From positions 1 to 64,000 of the forward strand of contig JAOVVO010000173.1 in the NCBI GenBank assembly GCA_028564675.1: a stretch of DNA of 64,000 nt, written 5' to 3'. The position numbers and the translations under genes are program-made. A model generated the notes under the pieces. That model was not told the DNA's origin. It searched no databases and worked only from the letters and a program-made list of their open reading frames with translations. Below, piece after piece: positions 11,001 to 22,687 of the stretch (position 1 is the first letter of the stretch; each line of letters starts with the position of its first letter). The DNA comes from Onchocerca lupi (lineage: Eukaryota; Nematoda; Chromadorea; Rhabditida; Onchocercidae).

Positions 11001-14000
11001 ATTCATGAAGAGATTCATCACTTGTACCATGTTGCCATGAATATCCGATAGTAATGAGATCGGTAGGAGCTGAAAATTAAATTTATCGTCGATATTTCAG
11101 AAATTTTGCTCTAGGACTTGAGGTAAATGCTACTTATTAGAAATGAGATTTTGTGGTTCAAAATAACAGTAAGTTACTGGAAAAAAAAATCAAATATGTA
11201 GTATCAGCATATTTATTCATTATATCTTTTGCTGAATGCATTCAAACTAGAGATTTTCATATTTTCAAAAAATGAATAAATATTGTGTAGTAAAGGCTGA
11301 TATAGTTTTTCAACACCATGATGTATTAAGATAAGATGACTTATCTTAATACATCATGGTGTAGAAATTCATGATGTCCAATGATTTGTCGTAACAATCT
11401 GTCAATTCATGAAATATCTTAATATTTGAAAGTTTTCGATACACAGGCGTAGAAATCTGCTGTATAATTTTATGATAATATTCTCGTAATAAGTGAAGAA
11501 ACAAACCGTTCTTAGTACTTCGACTGAGCTCAGCTCCATTGATTGGCAACAAAACAATTAAAAAGATGATGTAATAAATCACTTGAACCGGTATCATTTG
11601 TGCTTTATGATAAAATTTCTTGATGGCATTCCCTCGTAATGAACTCCAAGAAACGTATAGACTTCCGTGTGGCACCACTCGATATCTGTTTTGAAATTTA
11701 GTTTCAGCTGTTGAGTGAAAGCTCGGGCCGCCTATTTTTGCAGTTGTCTTCTACCACTTCTTGCTTCTGTTTTCTCTATTTCACTTTCTTCTGCAGTTCT
11801 GTTATATTTTCTCTTGAGTTACTGATTCACATCCACTCTTTTATTTCGTAAAATATTGATGAAGCTAAGTTTTTTATTTTCACTTCTCCATCAACTCGAT
11901 CAGTGCAGCTGTCTCCTACACTGTGATTCGTGTATAAATTTATCAGTAAAAAGAATTACTTTAAAGGTTTTACATTGACAACTGTTGAGTTTAAAATTTG
12001 AACTTAAAATTTCCTAATCTTATTAAAAATTATACATTAATAATATTCTCTGTATCTGATGTATATTTAAATCATTAATACGAGAAATAGCGGTGTATTC
12101 GATAGTTCAATAAGTTCTATCATGAACCATGAACCGCTTTCGAAAAATCTGTCAAAAAAATTGATATGCGAGAAATTGCATATCAATGTGATAGTAGGCA
12201 CAAATGAAGATATCCTTATTAAAGATATTTTCATTTATGAATCTCAAAATTTCTGTGAGCGTTTTTTGATTTCCAGGTGGTCTTCAAATTCATTTTTATC
12301 TTTCTTTTTCCACATTATCCAAAATTACCAGGTTGGCTTTCTAGCTTTTTGCACATTGTATTGTGCAAATTTGTGTAGCCTTAATAATAATGCATACATA
12401 GTAGATTAAAGAATTCGGGGATGAAATGGATCATATTTTTGCAACAAAAGCATTAATTAGATTTTATCTTTTCATCATTGATCTTACTTGCAAATTGCAG
12501 GTCATCGCAACCTAGCAAATACTCTCTTATTGCTACTGATTCATTTATATTTCGGAATCTGTGTGATGGTATAGTAAGAAAAGACATGTAGTTTACTGAT
12601 AAGAGCTACTCGATGAGCGTTCACGGAAAAGCACACAAAGATAAATGCAATACTGATAAGAGCTAATTATCGAGTATTTGTGGCGATTCAAACAGCTGAC
12701 ATTGGCTTGATTACTCATTGTGATGCTATTTTCACCATTTATTTCATTCTTGACTCCTTATCTTTCTTTTGATGCATCCATTACCTCCTAATGAATGATA
12801 GAAATACTATATTTTAAGGGCCATTAGGCACATTCATGTTTCAGGATGCTAAAGAAGGATACCCTTAATTAAATATATAATATAGCATTAAATATAAAAG
12901 TCGCAAAGATATTTTATAACTTGGTTTTTACAAGTTCCATTGAAAAAAAAAAATGAAAATCATAGTGCAGTAAGTTTTAAAAGTACCAAGTTAGAAAATA
13001 AATTTTTTCAATGAATTATGATGACTTGTAGCCAAATACTGATGTCATTAATTGGAAAGAATTTAAACCTTTGCTAGTTTATAATAGAGAATAATTACAG
13101 ATAGGAATAAAAGATTTTCCATGATTCATAATTTCTAGAATCTGATGCAGTAGCGGTAGTAATTTTTTTTAACTTTTTTTTTGCACCACTTCCCAGTATC
13201 TCATATGTCATCTTTACTCATCATTTGTATTTTATTTGATTTCTAAATTTCAGGCCAAGAAAATCCTTGAGCATAATCGGAACAAAGAGAGACGCAAGGA
13301 AGAAAAGGAACTAAAAGCACGTCAAGAACGGATTAGACAAGCACAGGAAGCTCGAAGAAAGGAGGAACAAGAGGAGAAGAAGGTCCATCCTAATAAATTG
13401 TAATCTCTGTTAACAAAATAGTCAAAATATAATGATAAGTGATATTTTATACCACCAAAAATAGTAAAAATGGAGCAGTTTTCGGTTTTGAAATGAAGTT
13501 TCACATTCGGAATGAAGCATTTTTGCAGCGTTCTGGCAATGCAGAGGGCTCCAGTGGTTTTAATATGCCAAAAGGATTTGAAAAAATTTTCCAAGACTCA
13601 GAGGTTATGAATCTGTTGCAAGATGAAGGTGTCCTTGCAGCCTACATGGATATCATCAATAACCCAGCTAATATCGCAAAACATATGTCAAATCCCAAAG
13701 TGATGAAATTGTTTAGCAAAATTGGTAATGTTGCTGGTGGATTCGGCATGGATAGTGGAAAACCAGAGGTTATACAGTTTTCCTTTTTGCAGATACTTTA
13801 TTTTGGTCATTTGATCATTGCGAATTTACAGGAGCTATAGAGTTGAGTAATGTCGAGAGAAGTTTGCTGAAATTTTTAGCAAATTTCTAAAACGTAGTAG
13901 AGCCACGATAACTTTTTGAATGCTTTAGATGAAAGAAACGACAGCAAAAGATGAAACCACAACAAACATACCACCAAACAAGGCCCCTGAACCGGATCTC

Positions 14001-14006
14001 GACTGA
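5034..14006 (+). CDS. hip-1: Hsc70-interacting protein Hip (ST13)
   Basis: A cochaperone that binds the ATPase domain of Hsc70/Hsp70 and stabilises its ADP state in the cytosol. Nine exons join exactly in frame: 5034-5140, 5394-5595, 5690-5756, 5960-6044, 6138-6248, 6331-6433, 13254-13382, 13529-13768 and 13929-14006. They give 373 residues; human Hip has 369. Order of parts: N-terminal dimerisation segment (MDAQVELLRQFV), acidic linker (about 60-100), three TPRs (about 104-225, with LNKPNSAIRDCDKAI and MACKLDYDDDA), a charged helical stretch (226-268, KERRKEEKELKARQERIRQA) and the C-terminal STI1/DP2 domain (NPANIAKHMSNPKVMKLFSK). The tail ends PEPDLD. The GGMP repeats of mammals are almost absent. 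Intron 6 is 6.8 kb and holds at least one opposite-strand gene. Reading through the exon 6 donor gives 18 further residues and a TAG at 6488-6490. Confidence 0.93.
6587..6592 (+). terminator. Possible intronic polyadenylation signal in Hip
   Basis: An AATAAA hexamer lies about 100 bp after the in-frame TAG reached if the exon 6 donor of Hip is not used. It could end a short Hip transcript that keeps the TPRs but lacks the STI1 domain, upstream of the nested genes. AATAAA is common in AT-rich DNA, so this is only suggestive. Confidence 0.3.
6942..10554 (-). CDS. CKYRKSCY-repeat protein nested in a Hip intron
   Basis: I do not recognise this protein. Two exons, 10371-10554 and 6942-10021, join in frame (phase 1) to give about 1087 residues. 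The second exon is 3 kb without an intron, unlike its neighbours. The first part (to about residue 110) has CSICAQTAGKVSP followed by two more cysteines and a histidine, FC-x18-C-x3-H, which could be a zinc finger. After a basic stretch there are twelve copies of a short motif, consensus (L/I)-x-CKYRKSCYETGxLP, with a C-x5-C pair. They are separated by 16-250 residues of Lys/Glu-rich, probably disordered sequence. A thirteenth, degenerate copy is near the C-terminus (CSIYYISCRKQAGLP). There is no signal peptide, so I infer a cytosolic or nuclear protein. The start is uncertain: the frame is open upstream to about 10640, and a different-frame ATG at 10687 leads into it after a one-base discontinuity. 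Confidence 0.8.
10771..11597 (-). CDS. Candidate small secreted or membrane protein nested in a Hip intron
   Basis: Two open stretches, 11396-11597 and 10771-11069, join in frame through a GATT|GTTACG donor and a TTTTCAG acceptor, giving 166 residues. The N-terminus looks like a signal peptide (MIPVQVIYYIIFLIVLLPI, then NGAELSR). The second exon is coding-like at first (SWQHGTSDESLHEFVNQFG), then becomes hydrophobic near the end (GFSYFFFYVVLIC), which may be a membrane anchor or intron read-through. The donor is weak and no family is recognised. The intron contains a perfect inverted repeat. The gene would lie just upstream of the CKYRKSCY gene on the same strand. Confidence 0.38.
11313..11362. 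repeat. Perfect 23-bp inverted repeat with 4-base loop
   Basis: The arms 11313-11335 and 11340-11362 are exact reverse complements (arm begins ACACCATGATGTATTAAG) around the loop ATGA. Transcribed from either strand it would fold into a 23-bp hairpin. It lies inside the Hip intron and inside the proposed intron of the candidate gene at 10771-11597. Confidence 0.9.
11600..13250. other. Remainder of Hip intron 6, no gene seen
   Basis: AT-rich intronic sequence. Short open frames here (for example 12122-12409) have low-complexity hydrophobic translations and no splice partners, and I do not regard them as coding. Confidence 0.5.
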
Positions 14007-14600
14007 TATCTTATCCTAGCTTCATGAAGAAATTCTGAATTTTGTGTAGAAATGATTTGTCAACGCAGTTACGATGTGTGTTACTCTTTCTTCCATTTTA
14101 TGTTACAATTTTTTTTGCTATGATAAAAGTTTCAAAAATTATACAGTTTTGAATACTCTATACACTTAAAATTTTAAATGCTCCTTTACTATTGAATTTT
14201 CTTTCATCATTGTGGGTACAAAAAAATTCTGAAAGAAATAAGACATAACATAGCGAATTATATTCAACTTGCTTATAACGTTGTAATTTCGATGCATAAA
14301 CAGGAAGTGTTACATCACGGGAATATTCAGATGTGATGAAAGTGAAATAAACATAATGAATGAGATATAAGATCAATGTCTATTGATACACTGGAATTTC
14401 GCTTCCTGAAAAATGGGTACTCTCTCTCGTAAATGCTCTTATTCATCTGTCCAGAGCTCATTAATTAGGAAAAGTTAAGTACTTCAGCTGGTTATTCTTG
14501 TGATTCTTGATGGCAACATAATTTTTTTCCGTGCTGAAAGAATTAGTGTTTCAGGGTAGGTAAAAAATAGATGCTGCATACTTCATTACCATATATCATT
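14007..14600. other. Convergent 3' region of Hip and GPATCH1
   Basis: A 594-bp gap between two stop codons that face each other. It must hold both 3'UTRs. No other feature is apparent. Confidence 0.6.
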
Positions 14601-17600
14601 CTAAGCAGATTTCCAAAAGCTCACTTTTCTCCTCTCTTTACTCTTCTTTTCCTTTTTCCATTTCTTCCTCGAATATTTATGATGCTTTCTCCCTGAAATA
14701 TTCAACAAATGTAACAAATTTTTGTAGTTTCTAAATACAACAATATTAAGACAAGATCTTTTGCATTGTGCTTTTATAACTGCAGAGGAAAATAGCTTAG
14801 AGTTGTGATGCGGATAAAACTGGATAAATGTGACTTTGTCTTTCAAGAATGGCTACAGAAACAAGTAGGACTTACTTTTTTTGTTTGAGTCGATAATATT
14901 TGTCCTTAAATTGACTGTTAATGAAGATATAGGAGGTGGAGGTACAGGTCCAAACTCTTCATTATCATTATCACTTGAAAGATCCATATCCATCACCGTA
15001 AGCATTTTTGCTGGTATTACAAATTTATTCTCTCCAGTCTTGTTATCAAAAAAGTTCACAGACGCTGACGGAACCGTTATGTCCTCCTGATTATCTTGTA
15101 GTTCCTCATTTTCTGTATCAGTGCTAGATTCATCACTATCCCCAAATATAGCTTTCAGCAATTCTTCCGATGGCTTCTCATCTAAATTGCTTTCCTCTTC
15201 ATTGAATGTTTCTTCTGTTTTGGAAATCTGCAACAATAAGAAAATTTATAAGCTGGGAATCAATTTTCTGTGAATCTTACTGTTTCTTCATTTTATGGCC
15301 TATTTGGTTTCCCATTTATCCATCTTGTACTTTCTGAGTTCTAGAAATTTTTGCCATCAGAATTTCTTTTATATTTAAGAGAGGTGATCTATTATCTCTC
15401 ACTGCTATACAGATAAGTAAATTATATAATACAATTTGATTTTAAAAATTTAATCGCAATATAGTTGTGGCATGATTTTTGAAAGGCTTTGGAAAAACAT
15501 ATAAAACTTTAAAAAAAAGGAAGAAATTATTGAAAGTGAAATCTGTGCCAATGCCCTGATCCTGAAATTTAATTTTATATAATAGAGTTGCCAGAATAGT
15601 GGGATCTGTCTGCATCTAAGTGGATATATATATGTATATATATAGAGAAAGAGGGAGAGAGACAGAAGATAGATAGATAGATTTTGCATATGTAGATTTA
15701 GTAAATCTCGCCTTCTTAAAGAAAAAATTACTTTAAAATGCAAGTATTTTATTTATATCTATCTATAAAAATACTGTGAAAAAATGCCTTTTTTTTTTCC
15801 GCATTAATGTTCCCTAAGCTTGAACGATACTTCGGATCTTGTACCGTTGACTCAAATGTTAACATATGCGCTCCAAGATTTGCCAATGTTTCCGTCTTTA
15901 TCGTTTTCTGAAAAAGAAAAACATTGAGTTGAAAACAAATGAATCCGCTTGCGAATTTTTAAAAGTTGTAATAAGAAAAAACCTGCAAGTGAGGAACACC
16001 AAGAAGACTGGACAAGGGATATGGATCCGGAACATTGAATCGTTTTGCCAGTTGTTTTGCAGGGTGCCATTCATGAACTAATCGAGTCTTTATACCAAAC
16101 ATTTTCATCTTTACAGCCGCGAATCGTTCATTACTTTCTGTTTCCTTCATCTTAAAAAATATATACGAAAATATAATTAACTCAATCTATTCTATTAAAT
16201 ACATTAATGAAGAAACAGACTATAGAAAAGGAAGAAAGAATAAAGTAAAACATAATTTGAAACAAAAAAAAATTCCATCTGCGAATAATTCTCTGACCTT
16301 GCCAGAATTGGAGCCTGAACTAGAAATAAACTTCGACTTTAAAATATCGGCTATGGGAGCAGCTATATCTGGACATGCTAGCGGTTTCTGTTGTCTTTCG
16401 ACTTCCGATATAAGTGATCGTAACTCAGGAGGAAGCACATTTTGAAAATCACGTAATTCCTGATCCCATTCCAACCTTGTCATATCGGATGGTTGCGGAT
16501 AGTTCAATCCTTTAGAAAAATTGGAACGTAAAATCGATAGCTATATCTTCACAAAAAGAATAGATACCGGTTTAGTAGCGTCAATATGATCGACTTGACA
16601 GGTACATGCCTTGTAGAAATGACAAATTATGTTGATTGTCATAAACTAAACTATATCTCTGAAAGCATTTAATGCTGATATGAGAAATTAGATACGCAGA
16701 ATCAATCTTAACCAATCTTCCATAAAATTTTTGAATAAATAAAAACAACATCAGAGATCTACAAACCTCGTTTCAAATAATTCACATACTGTTTAAATCG
16801 TGCTTGTTTCATGGGATTTTCTTCGAATGTATTTTGTATCACATCTTCACGCTGAGGAATATTCAGTCTCTTTCGGTCTTCATTACGTACCAGTTCCAAG
16901 ACTGGTTTTGGATCAGTCTGTAAACAAAATTATTCAAAATAATATGCCAAAAGAAATTAAGCTTTTAACAATGAAAGAAATTAACCTCTCCAAAAAACTT
17001 TGCACGTTGCAAATGATTCATTCTTTCACTGAACTGTTTGATAATCAAGGGCATCTGAGAAATATCTGGGTAAATGGGAATGTGCAGTGGAAGAAAATTC
17101 GATGGGATTCGCGGTGGTTCGAAAAAGTGTCTTGCAAGATGACGTTTGGATGCCATTACAAAACCTGTGTCATCTGCAATAATTCCTTTGAAATTATAGA
17201 AATCTAATCAATTAATGATTTTTGCATTTGTCTTTATCAGCTCTAATGGCGATTTCTGCTTAAGAGTAATAATATTTTATTTGAAATAAAAGCAAATGAA
17301 TCGGAAAAAGAATTACTTGCATTACATGATGCATCGGGCGCTGTTCCACAACTATCTATCGCGAAGTCATACTGAGAAAGGTCATAATTTGTATATATGT
17401 TTGCATCGTCATTTTCAAAAGCACCAACACCAAATGCCTTGAAATAAATAAGATTAAAGTATTCCAATATTTATACGCTTTCGATAGCCAGACCCTTTCG
17501 AAAACTTCTGAACTCTTTTTAGAGGATGAATTACTGCAACATATCCAAAGAGAATCTTGAATTTATTTTGGAATTTGTCAAGACGAAGCCCAAAAGATAG

Positions 17601-19380
17601 CGAAGAATATTTATGAAATGCTTATAACAAATGCTCAGAATTATGGTTCTGATAAATCAAAATGAAGAAATCTTACATCTATAAATAAAGATGAAACATA
17701 CTTGTCCCGAAATACCTTTTCCTTTTTTCTCTAATTTTAGCGCAGACTCAAGAATGCCGTATTTCTCAGACAGCACAGAAGTTTGTCGTATTCCGCAATA
17801 TCCCAAACCATGAACGCCCTCAGAGGACTTTAAAACAGTTGGATCAAAGTCGCTCGGTGCAAATAAAAAATTTGGTGCCATTTCATCCGCCTCTCTTACT
17901 GCTTCTTCATTGTAAAACCCCTTTTTACCATAAATTCTATCATCGTTCACTGAACATATCAACAGAATAAATGAAAGTGGATAAGAAAGATATGAAACTG
18001 TGGAAAATATACAGATGTTTCATTTATTAAGAAAATTCCTTAACGTTACTTCACAACGCACTGTAATATGAAATTAGATCTGACAAATCAGGATTTCATC
18101 AAATAATCTCAACTATAAACATAATAAGAATGAAACATACGTTTCTGTTTCTCTAATGCTTTTCGTGACATTTTCGATCCAATCCCATGTCCTTCTCTCC
18201 ATCCCATCTTTTTCAGCAGCTGTATACCTATTGAGTTTCTGCAAAGTAGTAATGCTTGAATATACTGTGTGAAGTTGAATTTTGAATATCAATATCAAAG
18301 TTAAACTTTTGAATATCCGTACCAATACCAGTAAAGATATCACTAATATAGTACCTAGTTGGTTTAATAATTTTTTGAAGATGAACTGCGAGTGATGACT
18401 CGAATGAAGACTGCGTATTTCGTTCCCATGCTAATAAGTGACTGTCCCTGTTATCTCCACCAACATTTGCCGAAGTTTTTATTCGTCTAGCTGCTATTCC
18501 AAATTCGCTCAAATCCTATAAATCAACCAGTTTCCAGTAATGGTTAAGAAAGTTCATTAAAGAAGTAATAGATTCAATCAGTGCTAAGCTGCTTGAATTT
18601 TAGGTTGCTAGTTTATTCGACTTATATAGGGTTCAACAGAAACTGCCCAGCTTACCATCACCGATATCCATATCTATCATCTCATGGACATCTTAAGGTT
18701 TATCTTTCATCGAGCGATAATTGCTACTAATACTATGCCATAAAAGAAAATGAAATGACTTAACCTCCTCATCCATGAAATCTTCTGGTCTGTAATCAGT
18801 TTTTTCGCCTCTTTCATCACGACTTGAACGGAACTTTTTTGGTATCCAACCTTAAATATCTTTATATATTATAAAATAATGGAAAGATTAGGGTTACTTT
18901 TAACTAATTATGGATAAAAAGTAAATTGTTACCTTCTTTAGAACCAACAGTATTGAAATATCCAGCAGAAAAACCACCAGTGAATGCTCCATGGAAACGC
19001 TTTCGTCCCTTTTCATCTTTTACCACCTGTTCCTCAATTCTAAGAGGTTGCGTATTACTTATGTTATCTGAAATGACTGAAACTTCAGCGCTGGAATTGC
19101 ACAAATACAACCTAGTTTAAAAAATTATAAACAATTATAACTCAAAAGTTATGGAAATAAGTTGTAGATGAATCCGGAACTGCATTATACAGTGAATCCA
19201 ACGTACGAATGATATACTTCATAGTAACAAACTAATTGCTATCCTTGCTAGCAAAGTCAAAACATTCGCCAAACAGGCCCAGTCCACAATAGGATTAAAT
19301 ATGGTAAGAATTAAAACAAACGAACTCGTCCCATCACTGACTTCTTCCAACTCCGTGCCATAAATCACCCAATCTGCCAT
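14601..19380 (-). CDS. gpatch1: G-patch domain protein 1 (GPATCH1)
   Basis: A conserved spliceosome-associated nuclear protein. G-patch proteins typically activate DEAH-box helicases. Fourteen exons sum to 2157 nt, 718 residues: 19322-19380, 18933-19090, 18765-18850, 18355-18515, 18141-18238, 17702-17949, 17317-17437, 16986-17173, 16767-16917, 16298-16509, 15983-16150, 15845-15907, 14876-15227 and 14601-14692. Hallmarks in order: N-terminal KGRKRFHGAFTGGFSAGYFN-type block, FMDEEDLSEFGIA, a G-patch at about 157-190 (IGIQLLKKMGWREGHGIG), VHGLGY, AFGVGAFENDD, PPRIPSNFLP, RLEWDQELRDF, KMKMFGIKTRLVHEWHP, RFNVPDPYP, an acidic stretch with ELLKAIFGDSDES, and a Lys-rich tail (KHHKYSRKKWKKEKK). It is the third gene of a minus-strand series, 599 bp downstream of RBM8A. 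A TTTACAAG acceptor lies just before the ATG. Confidence 0.93.
15623..15680. repeat. TA and GATA microsatellite
   Basis: TATATA runs pass into GAGA and (GATA)n repeats within a GPATCH1 intron. Confidence 0.8.
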
Positions 19381-19979
19381 CGAAATGGTACCTTCTTGTA
19401 AATGAAAAAAATCGTCAGTAAATAGATTTTACTCACTTCTCAAACCAAGTTTTGCAATCATTGCTGGACAAGCAGCTAAACAAAATAAGCACACTAAAAA
19501 AAATGATTTTTACCAATTTTTCATGAGAAGTTCCCTTCAGCTGCAAACAGACTAATCACAAATTTGCTTACAAATATTACGTGATTTAACTGATGGTTAG
19601 CATTACATCATTCGCATGAAGGATCTTTTATTGAAAGCATCAGAACCTTTCGAAGATAAAAATATGAATGATGCAGTTTCAAATCCAAACAATTTATTGA
19701 GTTTTTATACGTTACAAACAATTTCTGCACGGAGAACATGAAAAATATCCTTGCATCGACGGCAATATTAAGTTTATGAGTTCTAAGTTTTCGCTCAACA
19801 GTTTGTATTTCAGCAAAAACCACTTGGAATAAATCTCAAAAAGTTTCGTGCGCAGAAACAATTAAAGAACATAAGAAAGAAAAATTATAAAATCCATTAA
19901 GATCAACAATAATTCAATGAGGCGTTTGATATCATCAAAATGAAACTGCAGATTTTTTCTAAATGGAATTGAAATCAAC
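19381..19979. other. Intercistronic gap RBM8A-GPATCH1
   Basis: A 599-bp AT-rich spacer between the RBM8A stop and the GPATCH1 start on the minus strand. No coding frame with splice support was found. If the series is an operon, this would hold the RBM8A 3'UTR and signals for trans-splicing. Confidence 0.5.
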
Positions 19980-22223
19980 TCATCGTCGCCTCTTCTTTTG
20001 CACACTGCCTCGAACAAAGCACCAGCTGACATTTATTGTTTGTCCAAGCAGTTCTGCGCCATTTAAACCTTCAATTGCAGCAAGAGCTTCCTTTTGCGTT
20101 TCGTATTCCACTAATGCGTATCCCTAAATAGTAGACGAAAAAATACAGTTCTAGTAATAAAACAAGCAAAAATTCTAGAAATACCACGCTAATCATTATT
20201 ATCAAGAAACTCTTGATTAATATTTCGGAAAGCATCATTTAATTCTATTGTTCAGATCTGATTGATGTTAATGCAATAAGGAACGAGTGAGTTTGATTTT
20301 TAGATCGAAAGGCCGGAGGAATAAGCAACTTTCGAGGTTAAGACTATCTATCTGTGACAGCGCATCATTCACCATCAATTAAATTTGGTGAGTCCGATTA
20401 AGAGACGATCCTAGATCCTTTTTGATTTTTGAAAAGTAATAAAGTAAAAAAGAAAAAAAAAAGAAAAACCTTTAAGAATCCCGTTCGTCGATCAATATTC
20501 AAATTCATATTTTTAATTTCACCATATTCGCTGAATCGCTCATAGACGTCATCCTCATGGGCTTCTTCGTGAACATTCGTCACGAATACTATCCATCCTT
20601 CTACTGATCTAAACATACAAAATTACAAACTGCTTTTTTGAAAAAGCAGGGTTCAAAATATGAGTTTATTTATAAGAAAAAAATTACTACCGATATCGTC
20701 TTAAAAATCTCAAAAATTTGAAACAAAAGTCTAATTAGTATCTTTAAACCTCTGAGGGGCATTCGGATTGTTTGCACCGCCTGTGCTCTCCAAACCTTCA
20801 TATTCGGTAACATCAGCATGCGTTTCACCACCAAAACCACGTCCCTTTTTTTTTGTTGCTCGACTTTTTAGGTCATCAACTATAATTTTTTAATCATCAA
20901 CAGCAATTATATATGCGGAGATTGAAAAATAAATTTATAGAGTTGGGGAATAAACCTAGAATTTCAAGTTACCAAAATATTTGCAAATCACAGAACGTGG
21001 CTGGAAAGCACAGCAGCACACATCGAACATATATAAACACAAACACAAGATGGAGCTAAAAGACTAAGTTAACGAAGCCGTTTTCAAGAAAGCATCATAA
21101 AAGTGTTCGTAATCTTTTTCTCGATTGAGCATTTCCAATATATCGACTACATCTTACTACATAATATACGATAAATGATTGTTTCAGCATTTTTGAATGA
21201 AAAAAAGAATTTTCTAACGAAATGAGATTACATATGCAACACACGGAAATAAAAGTTATTTGTTGAGATGTCAAGAAATAAATATTATGACTTCTAAATG
21301 CTTATTTTGTGATTAGATACAATTACTTCAGTCCATACGTCTCATGTCAGACTCGTTGATTTTCAAGAACAAAATCCTAACAATTTGGTTTTTCTATAAA
21401 TAGATAGCTTAAAAACAAAACTTTTTTTTCTTACAAAAACAAGGCTTTCTGACCCGACTTAATTCCTGAAAAGCTGTAATTGTAGAAGTGCTCTGAAATC
21501 AAACAAGATTTGGGAAACTGCAAACAGTGTTGCTAGGAAAATTTTAATTATTCCAGCTTCCACCAATAATAGGCCTACAAAGACTTAAATGATTGTGGCA
21601 ATGCTTGTATAAGAATTACAACTGTTAAGTTGATAATTGATACTGCTTATTTCGAAAATGCAACACATCTAGAAATAATATTATTAAGATAATAACTTAA
21701 AATACTTTAGAAATATTAGGTGAAGGATTCAAATTATCCAAATTTCTGTTGTTCGCAATGCCTATCGATTCACCAGAAGTTACGAAAGAATATATTATTT
21801 GAGGGTAATTGATTAGATTACATTACAGTTTAATTAAATCATAACATATTGTTGATTTTAAAAAATGAAGAGTCCTCCACTTTGATGCCCTTTTTAATCC
21901 GAAACATTTGAAACAAGATAACCAAAATTCTGAGAATATGACTTTATAGATTAAATTAAAATTAACAGAAAATAAAGAAATCCTTCGCTAATTTTAATGA
22001 TTTCTATCAGTTAATAAAAGAAAAAAAAAAAAAAACTATAACAAGGACAGAGTTTCACAATCCAGAATGGAAACCGTGTTTCAGTATAATATTTGCAAAC
22101 AAATATGGAAGCATATGGGCAGTGATTTGCAGAAGCAACAGATTTTTAAAACCAACCTTGATCTGTATGTTCAAGTTCCATGTCATCGTCAACTTCGATA
22201 CCATCTCCTGTTACAGCAGCCAT
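19980..22223 (-). CDS. rnp-4: RNA-binding protein 8A / Y14 (exon junction complex)
   Basis: A core exon junction complex subunit that pairs with Mago and marks spliced mRNA. In nematodes it also acts in germline sex determination. Four exons, 22157-22223, 20750-20879, 20470-20608 and 19980-20123, total 480 nt and 159 residues. The protein has an acidic start (GDGIEVDDDMELEH), the KKKGRGFGGE segment and a single RRM at about 68-145. The RRM contains SVEGWIVFVTNVHEEAHED, the RNP1-region match GYALVEYET and INVSWCFVRG. The tail is shortened to KKRRR, without the Arg-Ser stretch of human RBM8A. Intron 1 is 1.3 kb. A strong TTTTACAG acceptor sits only 9 bp before the ATG (22233-22234), suggesting trans-splicing. 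It is the middle gene of the minus-strand trio, 464 bp after SNF5. Confidence 0.94.
20880..22156. other. Intron 1 of RBM8A
   Basis: 1.3 kb of AT-rich intron with a poly-A run near 22021-22036 on the plus strand. No nested gene, repeat family or structured RNA is seen. Confidence 0.6.
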
Positions 22224-22687
22224 TTCAAAAAACTGTAAAAGTAAAAAGCAAAGAATAATTGCCTACTGAAATTTGAAATATTTTTTTTCTTTCCGAAGTA
22301 TCATATACGAAGATCACAGTGAAATATAAACATAATGAAAACATACCACACATATAATGCAACTGGATGAAAAATAAATTTATTGATCATCATAAAATTA
22401 CACCTGGACTGCAAACTTTTTCACATAACAAGCACAAAAGATAATTCAATAGATAACTAGTGGAATCAAATAGTTACTGGAGTATTATTCTCGATGTTAT
22501 CAAGAAGGTAATACATAGGTAAGCAATTACTTTCGACCAAAATACTTGACTCAATTTTTTCCACTCGAAAAGTGTTAATTCATGGCATGTATAATTTTCA
22601 GGATCATTAAGAAATCACTGTTACAATGACAATTTCATAAAAATATCAAAAGGATTGCATTGTATAGGAAAGAAAAACTGATAAAAA

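Noticed and set aside
12122..12409. 95-codon plus-strand ORF in the Hip intron
   Set aside because: Low-complexity, hydrophobic, AT-driven translation with no splice partners. The Hip exons skip it.
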